A stretch of 64,000 nt of DNA from Bicyclus anynana. Lineage: Eukaryota > Arthropoda > Insecta > Lepidoptera > Nymphalidae. A model generated the notes under the pieces. It did no database searches and had not been told where the DNA came from. It saw only the letters and a list, made by a program, of their open reading frames with translations. How positions within the stretch are numbered: position 1 is the first letter of the stretch; every line of letters starts with the position of its first letter. The stretch is from NCBI RefSeq assembly GCF_947172395.1, contig NC_069090.1, positions 12,538,329 to 12,602,328 on the forward strand, given 5' to 3'. Of the stretch, positions 1 through 17,246 are shown one piece after another. The position numbers and the translations under genes are program-made.

Positions 1-2011
1 CGGATTCTAAATTCTTGGACAACGCATTGGCAATAGTTAAACCAATGCTGAGCGCAAAGATAGCCAGCCGAATTCATGTGCACAACAGTTATGAGGAGCT
101 TCACAAGATCATCCCGAAAGAGATACTTCCGAAGGACTACGGTGGTGAAGAACGCTCGATCAAAACCCTTCAAGGTGTGTGCAATTTATTTTGTTGATAG
201 TGTAATATTCTGTAACAACGTACGTAAAAACGTAAGGGATCCCTAATTTTAGAGCGTTCAAAGAGCAGCAAAAAAGTATTGAGTCAAAATTTTATGATCT
301 GAACAGAGAACCGAATAAATGTTATTAAAATAACAACTGAGGGCCTAGTAGCAGTTTGATACGTTTACTATCGGTATCGCGTCAACGTAAACGCGAATTT
401 CTAAGGAATTGAAACAGTGCCATCTAGTGGCACTACTGCACAACTGTTTCAATTCCATATAAATTCGCGTTTATGTTAACGCGATAGTGACAGTATGAAA
501 ATATTGAAAACTCCCACTAGGCACACTGAATTCAACTTTTTTTACGCTACGTTTTCTGTCATATCTAAAATTCAGCTGTCTCGGTTAATTAGCATTTCCA
601 AATGTAGGTATATACTAATTACATGAAGTATAAACATAAACGCGGGCGATGTCATTCTTTCTTGACATTTAGTATGGACCGTTTCTAGTGATCCGTGGCA
701 GAGCCGCAAATACTTGTAGCTCCGAAAGTAATGATCGCAAATACCTTACTTTTACAATATTGCTTTATTAGCATACCCTTAAGATAAAGATAAAGATAAA
801 TATACTTTATTTGCACACCACAAAGACAAAAACAAGTGAAATAAAAAACAAATTAAGAAGAGATCAGCATACAAAAGGCGGCCTTATCGCTAAGTAGCGA
901 TTTCTTCCAGGCAACCTTCGGTTTAGGAAAACTTAAGGACATCAGCAGGTGGCGTAAAACAAAAATAACCATAGTATTAGTAATACACATACATACAAAT
1001 AATTTACATCCTAATACATAAACAATATTACACAAATACCTACAATAATGAATAAAATACATATCAAAATATACTAATAAATACCTTATATTGAAAAGAA
1101 ATAATATATACAGATCGTCTTTACTGCACCAGATAATGAGTCTTTACGGCATTTTTAAAAATGACCAGTGTACCCTTACCGTGACTTTGAATTTATTTTT
1201 AACACAAATTCCGCGAGAATCATAGATTTTGTCGGAATGAAAAGTAGACAATGTGTTAATCCAGCGTAAAATCTATTTTCATTCCGAATTTCAGCCAAAT
1301 CGCTTCAGTATCCGCAGCACAAAAGAGTAACAAACATACACCTTACCCTTACCTTACCCTAACCTAACCTTACCTTGCCTTATCAGCTGATAGACGTCGA
1401 CTGCTGGACATAGACCTCTTGCATGGACCTCCAAGCACAACGGTCTCGAGCCGCCAGCAGCCAGCGGCTCCCTGAAACCCGCTTGATATCCTCGGACCAC
1501 CTAGTGGTGGGTCGACCAACACTGCGCTTTCCGGTGTGAGGTTGCCATTCTAGCATCTTGAGAACCCAACTTCCATCGAGACTTTGAACTATGTGGCCCA
1601 CCCATTGCCACTTCAGCTTCACGACTTGCTGAACTATGTCAGTGATTTTGGTTTGTCTGCGGATCTCCTCATTCCTTATTCGATCACGCAGAGAAACTCC
1701 AAGCATAGCTCGCTCCATCACTCGCTGAGTGACTTTGAGCCTTCCAATAAGGCATAGTCAGCGACACATACACACACACAATTTCACACTTACACACAAA
1801 CTTTCGCCTTTATAATATTTGTGTGATTTAAAAAACTGTCATCATCCCTATTCCAGAAGAATGGATTGAAGAGCTTTCATCGGAAGAACACTTGAGCTAC
1901 TTAAAAGTAATGAACGGAGCGACCACTAACGAGAGCTGCAGACAGAAAAGCCAGTTCGCGGAACAATACGCTGGGATGCCAGGAACATTTAGATTTTTGA
2001 GTGTAGAATAA
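1..2011 (+). CDS. CRAL-TRIO domain protein, gene 0 (3' part only)
   Basis: Two exons are visible: 1..174 (cut by the window edge) and the terminal exon 1857..2011, which ends in TAA. The first reads on from the lipid-binding SEC14/CRAL-TRIO fold and contains the family signature ILPKDYGGEE. It ends CTTCAAG/GTGTGT, and the acceptor before the last exon is TTCCAG. The last exon is 155 nt, as in genes A and C, and ends with the family C-terminus GMPGTFRFLSVE. By comparison with the 214-nt exon of the other genes, the window starts 40 nt inside this exon. AATAAA overlaps the stop at 2007-2012. The last exon shares 33 of 51 residues with that of gene A, so these two convergent genes look like an inverted duplicate pair. 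Predicted role: cytosolic carrier of a small hydrophobic ligand; the ligand is unknown. Confidence 0.88.
344..525. mobile_element. MITE, family 1 copy 1, in intron of gene 0
   Basis: This is a 182-bp foldback element. The left end CCTAGTAGCAGTTTGATAC and the right end (complement TGTGCCTAGTGGGAG) are related but unequal termini. Inner arms carrying AAACGCGAATTT face each other. The flanks CTGAGGG and CTGAATT are an imperfect 7-bp duplication. A second copy lies at the start of gene B (36091-36244). No coding capacity. Confidence 0.8.
779..960 (-). repeat. LINE 3'-end fragment with (TCTTTA)n tail
   Basis: Read on the minus strand, this ends in an A+T tail of TCTTTATC repeats preceded by TTTGTGGTGTGCAAATAAAG, a typical non-LTR retrotransposon 3' end. 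The short minus-strand reading frame over it has no recognisable domain and is taken as noise. Confidence 0.45.
1381..1745 (-). pseudogene. RTE-type LINE 3' fragment
   Basis: The minus-strand frame keeps the RTE C-terminal sequence around RAMLGVSLRDRIRNEEIRR and HIVQSLDGSW, matching the end of the intact element at 37013-40153. It is 5'-truncated and diverged, and lies in the last intron of gene 0. A short run of CCTTACC-type repeats precedes it (1343-1380). Confidence 0.85.
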
Positions 2012-2404
2012 AGACAAATAAACCAAATCTAAATAATATGTCTAATAGCCAAAGTGTATTCATCACTAAATTTCGAAAACCAATTGATGTACAACGTTTA
2101 TAAACGCAAGATTACCATTAGAACGCAAGATTAGTAACGCAGATTCATTTTGCAAGAGGGCCAGATTAAGGGATTTTCCACCTAGATGGGCTAGGTGAAA
2201 AATCCTCATCAATGCAAATTAATCCAGTCCAAACACAAGTTATTTGCTGTAAATCGTTGAGAGGAGTTCCTCGTCTGTATTTTGGCTACGTCATCAGATC
2301 GATTCTAGACCTTCATGAAAATGTGCTTTAAAAACCCTTACGAAAAAATGTATGAACACACTAGTATATATAATACATCTATTGAAAGTTAATAACATCT
2401 TAAG

Positions 2405-2583
2405 TGCTACCTTCTAAGTTTGCTCTGTGCGATCAGTTTGAAGGCGGTACCAAGTTAGTGATTTATTAATTCAAGAATCATAAAGATTCTGGATTTTCAG
2501 ACAGTTCTTTCAGAAACGGCTTTAATTAACACATAATTCTACCTTGGTACCGCCTAGAAACTGAGCAAACTGAGAAGGTAGCA
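2405..2583. mobile_element. MITE, family 2
   Basis: The inverted arms begin TGCTACCTTCTaAGTTTGCTC on the left and TGCTACCTTCTcAGTTTGCTC on the complement of the right end. Each arm continues to GGCGGTACCAAG. About 180 bp and non-coding. It sits between the convergent 3' ends of genes 0 and A. To its right is TTGAAGTCGGTTGTATTT, which is also found right of the element at 11108-11671. Confidence 0.75.
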
Positions 2584-3929
2584 TATACGATGTTATTTTT
2601 CGCTTTTTAGTTTAATAAAAACATTTCCATAATTTTGAAGTCGGTTGTATTTTTTTTATTAAAATTTATTATATCGGTATAATTTAATGCCATCAAAGAC
2701 AACACACTTTAACAACAATATAGCAATTCTCGCAACTCAGTTGTTTTACCGTAAAAAGTTGTGAGATCCATGTAAATAATACAAAGTGAATTACTTTATT
2801 CAGTCCGTAATTAAGAGATCTTCTGTCTCCAGTTATTACATAATTAGCTAACCTAACATGATTTTATAGTGACCATAATCAATAATACAAAACTTTATAT
2901 TTTAAATAACATAGATTGACTTGACCATCGCATAAATACACTCACAATTAATGCATATTATATTCAATAATATTGCTTAAAGCGCTTGAAAAGTCAATCT
3001 ATTTAATTTAAAATATAAAATATTTTTATTATTGGTTGCTATATTCAGTCAGTGGGTGACAAAATTAGGAAATTCTTAGGGAATAAGATCTAAAACTACT
3101 AGTTCAAATTCAATGAAATTTGACATAAGCCGTGTCTATACAATGCTTGCTTGAGTACTTAGAATTCAGGCTTCTGGTTTCATCCACAACGAAGTTATAG
3201 GGTTCGAAAATGGCTTAAATTGCTTCGAGAAAAGTATAGTACGGCCGAGATTTTTTTTTTGTAGCAATACAAAAAAGAAAAAGCGGCTCGTTGATTAGCC
3301 TACTTGAATTAGAATCATGAGGGTTAGAGTCCTGAGTTGGGTGGTTGGTGGTGTATCACCTCCGTGTCTCAGAAAACACTTTGCCATCGGTCGGTCAAGG
3401 AAATATCATGGGTGGCGCGGTGAGGGGTCGCCATTCTAGCACCTCCGGTTATTTATGGTAGAATTCTACTGCAGAAGCTGTTTTTGATACCCCAGGGTTC
3501 ATGTTAACACTTATCACGCATGCATTGGGCCTAAAGAACGATGAGAATGCACACAACTGAAAACTTGGCGTGCATGCCCCGGACCGTATTCGAACCTACG
3601 CCCTCCAAATCGAAGGCAGAGAACAAACATACTGAAACATAATTTGCACGCCACGTAAATGGCGTGACTTCGTGTAAATATATATATTATATATAAATTT
3701 ATTATTTTATATAAAGCTAAATAATAAAAATATTTTTATTCTTTAGCTTTTTTTTTTATTCTTTACAATTCTATTCGTAATTCCAATTCGTGTCGTCCGT
3801 AGAGCAATCCACGACATTTTATAAAATCTTTGACAGCAAAGCACTCTATTCGTCTTAATTATGAAAGTGACGGTTTAATAATACCACGTTCTGAGAATTC
3901 ATTTTTTTTTTTTTTTTTTATTTCATTTT
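2584..3929. other. Intergenic stretch between genes 0 and A
   Basis: No gene is seen. About 3325-3640 is a diverged minus-oriented tRNA-headed SINE 2: it retains TGCATGCCCCGGACC and GTATTCGAACC. The rest is A+T-rich sequence without a recognisable motif. Confidence 0.4.
3902..3922 (-). terminator. Putative poly(A) signal of gene A
   Basis: On the minus strand AATAAA lies at 3922-3917, eight bases past the stop codon, and is followed at once by a genomic run of about 18 A. This would leave almost no 3' untranslated region, so a more distal signal may be used instead. Confidence 0.4.
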
Positions 3930-10425
<6,496 letters not shown>

Positions 10426-11107
10426 TTTTATAAAACAAAACCGTTTGACTTGAACGCTTAAATTATACTCGCTAATTTATTTGTTACATTCGTCTACTAT
10501 AATTTTAGTTATTATACCTACAAGATTGTCCATCAAGATATCATCTACAGGATGTTTGTAATTAACCTACCATTTTAAAATTATTTAGAAAAAAAAATAC
10601 AACGACTCCAAAACATACCCATGAAACTAAAAATGAAACAATAACTTTATATTTTTTTCTACATATTGATCCCATTGAAGGAGGTGCTAAGCCAGTATAA
10701 TTAAACCAACTATTATAGTATAATTAATTCAAGGCGTACCTATAAAAAAGATTTTTGTTTCTAATACATTTTTTCATATGGTTTTTTCAGTTACGACTAA
10801 AATCAAGACCACACAGGCTTGGCATGTCTTCCTCAATACCCTGATTTCCTACCCTTAGGGTTGAATGTTTTCCAAATGTATATGGGACCAAATTCGAAAT
10901 ATTCCTAATTTAAAAAAAAACATCAATATCGGACTACTCAGTAAAAAATTACAAGTTTAGTTATGTTCACATAAAAAATATAATATACACGTCGAATTGT
11001 TAACCTTCTTGTTGTTTTTCGTAAGTTGAAAAACCATCAGGTGAGTATCTGCTCGGTCCGTCAATTAGGTATAATATATTATGGTAAAAAAAAACATTAT
11101 AATATTC
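10426..11107. other. Region upstream of gene A
   Basis: A+T-rich, without a recognisable gene or repeat. The promoter of gene A must lie here or further right; no convincing TATA box can be chosen from the many A+T tracts. Confidence 0.4.
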
Positions 11108-11671
11108 ACTACCCGCGTTTGAAGTCGATACCAAGCCGTGTAAAAATATAGTTCAGTCAATCTGTAATTAAGGGTCAAGATATATATTTCATAGTTATAT
11201 GAAAAAATTGTTTAAATAAAAGTTGTAGCTTTTTTTATGACAACTTTCTCATTCACAGTACAGCTGAAAAATCATTTTTTATTAACAAAATTAACGAAAA
11301 ACCCTTTTTTTTTGATAATTTAGCGCCACCTACTGTTTGTATTTTTAGTCGTATGATGTTGCTCCAATGACATAAAATGTAGTTCACACAGTTCTCTACA
11401 TTTTTTGTTCAATAAAAATTTCTCTAAAACCCATAGATTCGGAGAAAAACGCGTTTCAATTTTTTTTTGGATTTTGTCAAAAACAGCAGGAAGGGGGACC
11501 CCAAAAATCTACAGTTAACATCTTTACATAAGTCAAACTTTTTCTTGATATTATCCTGAGAATAGCATTTATTTCATTACAGATTGACTGAACTAATACG
11601 TGAAAGAATAGAATGCTTGAGAAACCTAAATATCACCTGCTTGGCACCGACATCAAACTGATCAGTAGGTA
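11108..11671. mobile_element. MITE of about 560 bp with long inverted ends
   Basis: The left arm contains GTTTGAAGTCGATACCAAGC and AGTTCAGTCAATCTGTAAT. The complement of the right end has GTTTGATGTCGGTGCCAAGC and AGTTCAGTCAATCTGTAAT. Its inner CAGTTTGA(A/T)G(T/G)CGGT motif also occurs in the MITE at 2405. Non-coding. Confidence 0.7.
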
Positions 11672-12001
11672 GTAAATAAAATAATGTTATTTTACTCTTT
11701 TTAGTAGTTATACGAGTACGTTCGTGTCATTGAAGTCGGTTGTATTTAAAATATATAAAATTATCTTCAAACTTATCGCTGCACATAAAAACGTTGGAAT
11801 CAACTCCCTCCTATTTGAAGGCGAGATAACTTAGTACATGACCCAGACATTATTATACTAACAATATAGTTTCTTATCACGTACATTTTATCTCTTTTAA
11901 CTCCGTCTCTACCATCTTCTCCCCACTTTATGGCATCTCAAGGCGTTATAACTGACATCGTTACATTAAACACGATATATTGCTATGGAAAAATAATGCA
12001 C

Positions 12002-12141
12002 GCCATTGACGATCAATTATTCTCACGTTTCTGCAGCACCCACGACTATAACTGATCGTGTTTTGGTCGCTGCGTACATGACGGCTCAACTTATGAAACG
12101 TCTTCGCTGCAGAAACGTGAGAATAATTGACTGTCAATGGC
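12002..12141. mobile_element. MITE of 140 bp
   Basis: Near-perfect 35-bp terminal inverted repeats: GCCATTGACGATCAATTATT... on the left and GCCATTGACAGTCAATTATT... on the complement of the right, each running to TTTCTGCAG. The middle has no coding capacity. No clear target duplication. Confidence 0.85.
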
Positions 12142-12699
12142 TGACTTAAAGGAAGGTGTTACATTTTCGAGAAATTAGTAGTACCTAGTGGTTTTTAGCG
12201 GTAGTGGTTTTTAGTGTTTATTCATATGCTCATATGGGAAAATATTTATGTAGTGCGTGTTTGTAGTTCTTAGAGGTATGGGTGGAATTTATTAATCGAA
12301 AAAAGTACAAAACCATTTCGTAGGGCTGTCTTCTTACGAGTATATAACAAGATACCCAAAACAAAGTTTTAAGTGTCTGTACTTAAAATAAACCGATTTT
12401 GAATAATTTACAATCCTAATATGTATGTATGTTTATAAGTGCATAAACTAACGTATCATGGTAAGCATAAACCAAAATTATACATTATTCTTAGAATATT
12501 TTTCTTGCCACCAAAAAATAATGATAGGAATATCGTTGGACATACATTAAAACATACATACAGCCGAACGTAGAACCTCCTCCTTTTTCGCTTCGCTACA
12601 TGCGTTGATCAGGGATATCGAGTCAAGACCGCAGCAGAAAGAGCTGAAAACGGTAAGAGGTACAAATATGCCTCTCTAACCGAGAGATATTTGTTCATT

Positions 12700-12960
12700 T
12701 TGCCGTGGAGGCCCTTGGGCCTTGGAGTCCCATTGCCAAAAAAAGTCTCCGAATTATTTCACCGCGACTAGTTGCCTCGACTGGTGACAGAAGCAATTTT
12801 GTGGTGACAAGGTAACAGAATGCTGACTTATTTTCTGCGCAACGATCAGCCTGGCTGTGGCTAACGCGGAAATGCAGCCAGTATTCTGATGCATGCGTGA
12901 TTTGTATAGGTAATTATAAAGATAAGTTAGTTTATGTTCAGTTTTTAACCAACCAAGCCA
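12700..12960 (+). repeat. LINE-like 3' fragment (RLVASTGDR family)
   Basis: Shares CTAGTTGCCTCGACTGGTGA and AAATGCAGCCAGTA with 47545-47700. In frame it gives RLVASTGDR, a peptide also read at 47550. Probably the degenerate 3' coding end of a non-LTR element of unknown clade. Confidence 0.5.
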
Positions 12961-13238
12961 TCAAGCTATTTAATTCGCGACCCCTTTAAAGCGTTTCCCC
13001 TGGGATCTTGTTACGATTATGTTCACACATGTCAGATGTCACGTATTGGACTCCTGAACAAGCCTAAACAAACTTAATTCCCTATAGACTGGATTTAATG
13101 AAATTGCCGATTCAAACAAATATACGAGTACCTACTACAAATTCTGGGCCAATCAGCGGGTCAACTTCAGTAGTAAGTTGAAACATCCTATATACGTAGG
13201 TACTTCGTTACATACGTGTAACAGCTTTAAGCATGGTA

Positions 13239-13860
13239 GCTACCTACCTCATCAATAATATGCTGCAAATGTTGTTTTTGCGAAATATCATCGTCATCTA
13301 ATTGACCTACCACATTCACCAATCATAAGTCCTGGACCTTTGGTTAGGAAAGGAACTTTTCACAGGAGGTCATATCCACTGGGCTATCACTAATAGTACA
13401 CTGACTACCACATCAATAAGCTGCAAATGTTGTTCCTGCGAAATATCTTCGTCATCTTTTGACCTACCACATTCACCAATCATAAGTCCTGGACCTGTGC
13501 TAAGGAAATTAACTTTCCTTAGAACCTTATTCGCAACAAATTTATTTCTCAGGTATCCTCACAACGTTTTTCCTTCACCGTTTGAGACACGTGATATTTA
13601 GATTCTTAAAATGCACATAACTGAAAAGTTGGAGGTGCATGCCCCAGACCGGATTCAAACCTACACCCTACGAATCGAAGGCAGAGGAGGTGTGATAGCC
13701 CAGTGGATATCCACTGTACTATCACGGCTACTAGCGACTACGGCTATGGTATAATACACTGCCTACCTCGTCAATAAACTGTGAGTGTTGTCCCTGCGAA
13801 ATACCTTCGGCATCTTTTGCTCTACCACATTCTCCAATTACACCACTGGACCCTTAACAA
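13239..13860 (-). repeat. Threefold direct repeat with exon-like core
   Basis: Units of roughly 100 bp are at 13239-13341, 13401-13498 and 13757-13852. The minus strand of unit 2 reads as an open segment containing SKDDEDISQEQHLQLID; units 1 and 3 give related peptides. Each core is preceded by AG (TGTGGTAG) and, in units 1 and 3, followed by GAG/GTAGG, which look like splice borders. SINE 2 separates units 2 and 3. It could be a tandemly duplicated exon or a decayed minisatellite. Confidence 0.5.
13545..13735 (-). mobile_element. SINE 2, partial
   Basis: Complement of the SINE 2 head and body: ACACGTGATATTTAGATTCTT, GGAGGTGCATGCCCCAGACC, the B-box-like ATTCAAACCTACA and the end GATAGCCCAGTGG. 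Confidence 0.8.
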
Positions 13861-14099
13861 GGAACTCCTTATTCGTAACCAAATTAAGCGTAGGAAGTGA
13901 AACTAGATAAAGTATGTCTTGCATCAATCAGGTGCAAGTCAGGTCAAGTGCTTGCACTTGCATCGATCAAGTCAAGTCAGTTGCAGTCCTTCCAGTGGTG
14001 TCTTAGACGTCACAGGCAATAGGCTTGTGGTGGCCAAATGATTTCCAATTGTGGTAATTCACGGCAGTGTCATCATTAATAACGTAAGTTAAGTTTAAA

Positions 14100-14215
14100 T
14101 TTGTTATTAAGGAAGAGCGAGACCGTCTGACACAGGTTTTTACTTAAAAGAATCTCTCAGCCACATCAGTGATTGTAAAACTATAAATAATAAATTTTCA
14201 TTTCATTTCAATACC
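14100..14215 (+). repeat. LINE 3'-end tail
   Basis: GACCGTCTGACACAGGTTTTTA, a short spacer, then AATAATAAATTTTCATTTCATTTC: the look of a non-LTR 3' untranslated end with a simple A+T tail. Confidence 0.35.
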
Positions 14216-16330
14216 CATTACATTACTCGGCTGCTTATTTGGTTTTGATTAGCTGAACTAATTAAAACGGAGTTAGTGTTTAATTCGAATCAAGCTTGAA
14301 CATTATACGCCTTCCATTAACGTCAGTTAAAACAACTATAAAATGTTCCGGGAACAAGGGGAGTATTTTATTACAAAGTTAAATTACCCTCCGTCGACAT
14401 CATAGTACTTTTTAACTGGGTTTACATTTTTCACAGAAGCATCCGAACTGGCTAAGTAGTTTATTTTGCAGTACGAATAAAAGCTGCTTCTGCTTCATTG
14501 ATCCGATGGTTAGCTTGTGTGGCTTTGGATAATGATGTCTCGGGTTTGAGTCCTGAATGTGTCTTGAAATATAGAGATTTCTTTTATCCTAGAAATCCTC
14601 AGTTAAACTAACTAGTGATTAAGAAGTTGGTTATACAGCTCGTGCTTATAACTTGACACCTGGCTCGAATGATGTTTGTACCAATGATTATATATAATAT
14701 AATATTTGTACTGTGTTTGTTAGAAATGCCTCGAAAAGCACGTATATCTGCCGCTATCGATATCGCTATCGCTATAGCATCCCATCCCATCCCATTCCAA
14801 AAATATCATCGCGACACCACACTGTTCAAAGCGAAATAGAAAGACGAAACGATAATAACTAGCTTGCTTTCTATGGGAGAGAGAGAGACAAACAAAGAAA
14901 CACCCGCACTCCGCATGGCTTACAACTATAGCAAAAAGTGTCGTTACAACTTTTGGTCTTAATTTTTTCCGTCTAGCCCCCTTTAGCAACGCGCGAAGGA
15001 ATTTCGTTCTAATAATGATAATTCAGCGTAACTAAATGAAGGAATCATCATCCTAAATTGGCTTCAAGTTAATTCTGGCATAAAATTATACAAGCAATAT
15101 AATTCCGGCACCGCGTAGCAAACAAACAAGTATTACTCCAGGAATACCTGAAAATAAAGCGCGCCAAAAAAGAGGACACAAATTTTGTAAACATTTTTTA
15201 TACAAACAATTTTCGACGCGTACCCGCTTTGAATATATTATGGGGAGACAGAAAGGGCTAAAGACGTGTAAATATTTTACAAGGACGGCTTTTCTGTTTG
15301 CACAGTAACCCTAGATTGTACGTCACTTTTGGTATGAAAGGTTGAAAAACGCCGAAAATTTCTTTTATGACTTGTTTTGCCCTGGATTCCTGAAAACCGT
15401 TCTTATCACCATCTTGATGGATGCCAACCTCCTTTTTTCTCCTCCTTCGAAAATATATTGGCAGTTTATTAGTGTTGAGGTTTCCGTATTATATTTTCCT
15501 CTCAAATTGAAAACGAAAGTTAATACAACTCTCTTCAAAACATTTTTAGTAGTAGTAACTACTTGATACTTTTTAAAATGTCTTAGATTGCTTATTATCT
15601 TTCTACTAGATAGACAAAAAATATCATATTTTTTGTCTTTCTACTAGATAGATAAAAAATATCAATTTTTTTGACAATACGTACTTAAACGCACTGCACA
15701 CAAACACACTACACTGAGGATTTAGTCTTGACCTGTAATGACGAAGGAATTTTCCCTTTCTTACAATTTGAAAGTTTAGTGCCTACTCTGGTTAAAACCT
15801 TGTGCACGATTATATTATATTGAGTGATATATTCATCTACATCTGATATATTAACCTGCATTGGAGTAGCATGGCCTATGCTCCATATCTCTCTTAAAAG
15901 GAGCAAGCCTTGACCTTGTAGTAGGCCGATAAAAATATATAGGCTGATAATGATATTATAAAGAATAATGAATAAAAAATAATAAATATTAATATCCATC
16001 GGTAATATTCATCATTAACCGCAACCCAATTCTTTCAGCGAACGCCTTGTTTAAAAATCTCTTAATATGTAATTATATTCTTAATTGCTATAGCCAAAGA
16101 ATCAGCGACTTCAGAATATTTTTTTAGCTAACAGTCATTTATTATTTTTTTAAAATAGTAATAAAATGGAAGTAAAAAAATGTATTTCCAAACATGATAT
16201 ATCCATGACAACCTTCTATGTTTTAAGGCCTAATATTGAAGGTTATACAATATTGGACTATTCTTCCATAAAAGAAATTGTTAGTAGCCCGGAGTTATAA
16301 AGATTAATTATTTAGTTGGTGTTATACTTT
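14216..16330. other. No recognisable feature
   Basis: Mostly unique-looking A+T-rich sequence. Minor items are a TATCGC-type run at 14755-14780 and a 2x repeat of CTTTCTACTAGATAGA (15599-15660). Short reading frames here (14720-14989, 15342-15566, 15709-15999) have no domain or family signature. Confidence 0.4.
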
Positions 16331-16335
16331 GACCA

Positions 16336-16655
16336 GCCTTACGTAGGCATTTTGTAGGGACTTCCAAACATCACGATACTGAGCCGCCTGCATCCAGCGA
16401 ATACCTTCGACTCGCTTGATATCGTCAGTCCACCTGGTGGGGGGTCGACCAACACTGCGCTTACTAGTGCGGGTTCGCTATTCCAGCACTTTGGAACTCC
16501 AACGTCCATCGGCTCTTCTAACTATGTGCCTCGTCCTTTGCATTTTCAACTTCGCGCTTGAGCTATGTCTGTGACGTTGGTTCTTCTGCGGAACTCTTCA
16601 TTTCTGATTCGGTCACGCAGCAACACGCACTGTTCGAAGATTCCTGTCTTCATTT
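16336..16655 (-). pseudogene. RTE-type LINE 3' fragment
   Basis: Complement matches the RTE C-terminal end (TTGGAAGTCCCTACAAAATG, GCGCAGTGTTGGTCGACCC). Frameshifts interrupt it. Confidence 0.8.
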
Positions 16656-17246
16656 ACTTGCCTGCCCCTAAAAAATATCTACCATAGTAATAATCTGTAT
16701 TATAACATCCCAAAATATAGGCAACGGAAAACATTCACGTAATGTGGTAAAGGTTAAATTGAAAAGCAAATGTAATTTGTACGTCGAGTCTACAAATAAA
16801 ACGACATTCGCAGCGCAGATGAAAATGCAACTTACAGGTTTAAAGTGAAAATTCATTTCAATATTCCGATTACCCGCTGAAACGATGCAATGCGAGGCTA
16901 TCAATTTGGATTTTAACCAACGTCGGCGGTCTTTCTGTGTTCACAAAAGGAAGGTAATTATTTATTCATGTTCGTTGCAGTTTCACCACCTTTTTATGTA
17001 ACAATGTATCTACCACGCTAATTTTTAGTAAACTACGTGCAATATATCTTAAGCCATTATAGGTTGATTTCGCTTGCTTCTATTATTATTTTTTTAATTG
17101 AGTTATATAATTATGTCGGTAAAGGTTAGAATGAAATCCTTGATAATTGTTAGTGTCTAAGCGTTGAAATCTGCCAGCAAAATATCTTAACCATTATTGG
17201 TTGCTTACTTATGCGGTTTCATTTTATTATCATCATTTAGCTCAGC

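Noticed and set aside
853..1062. Minus-strand frame containing VAWKKSLLSDKAAF as a CRAL-TRIO last exon
   Set aside because: No splice borders or family C-terminus; it overlaps a LINE tail, and the true last exons of genes 0 and A were found elsewhere.
13239..13860. CRISPR array
   Set aside because: Only three long diverged units, variable spacing, and a eukaryotic SINE between them.
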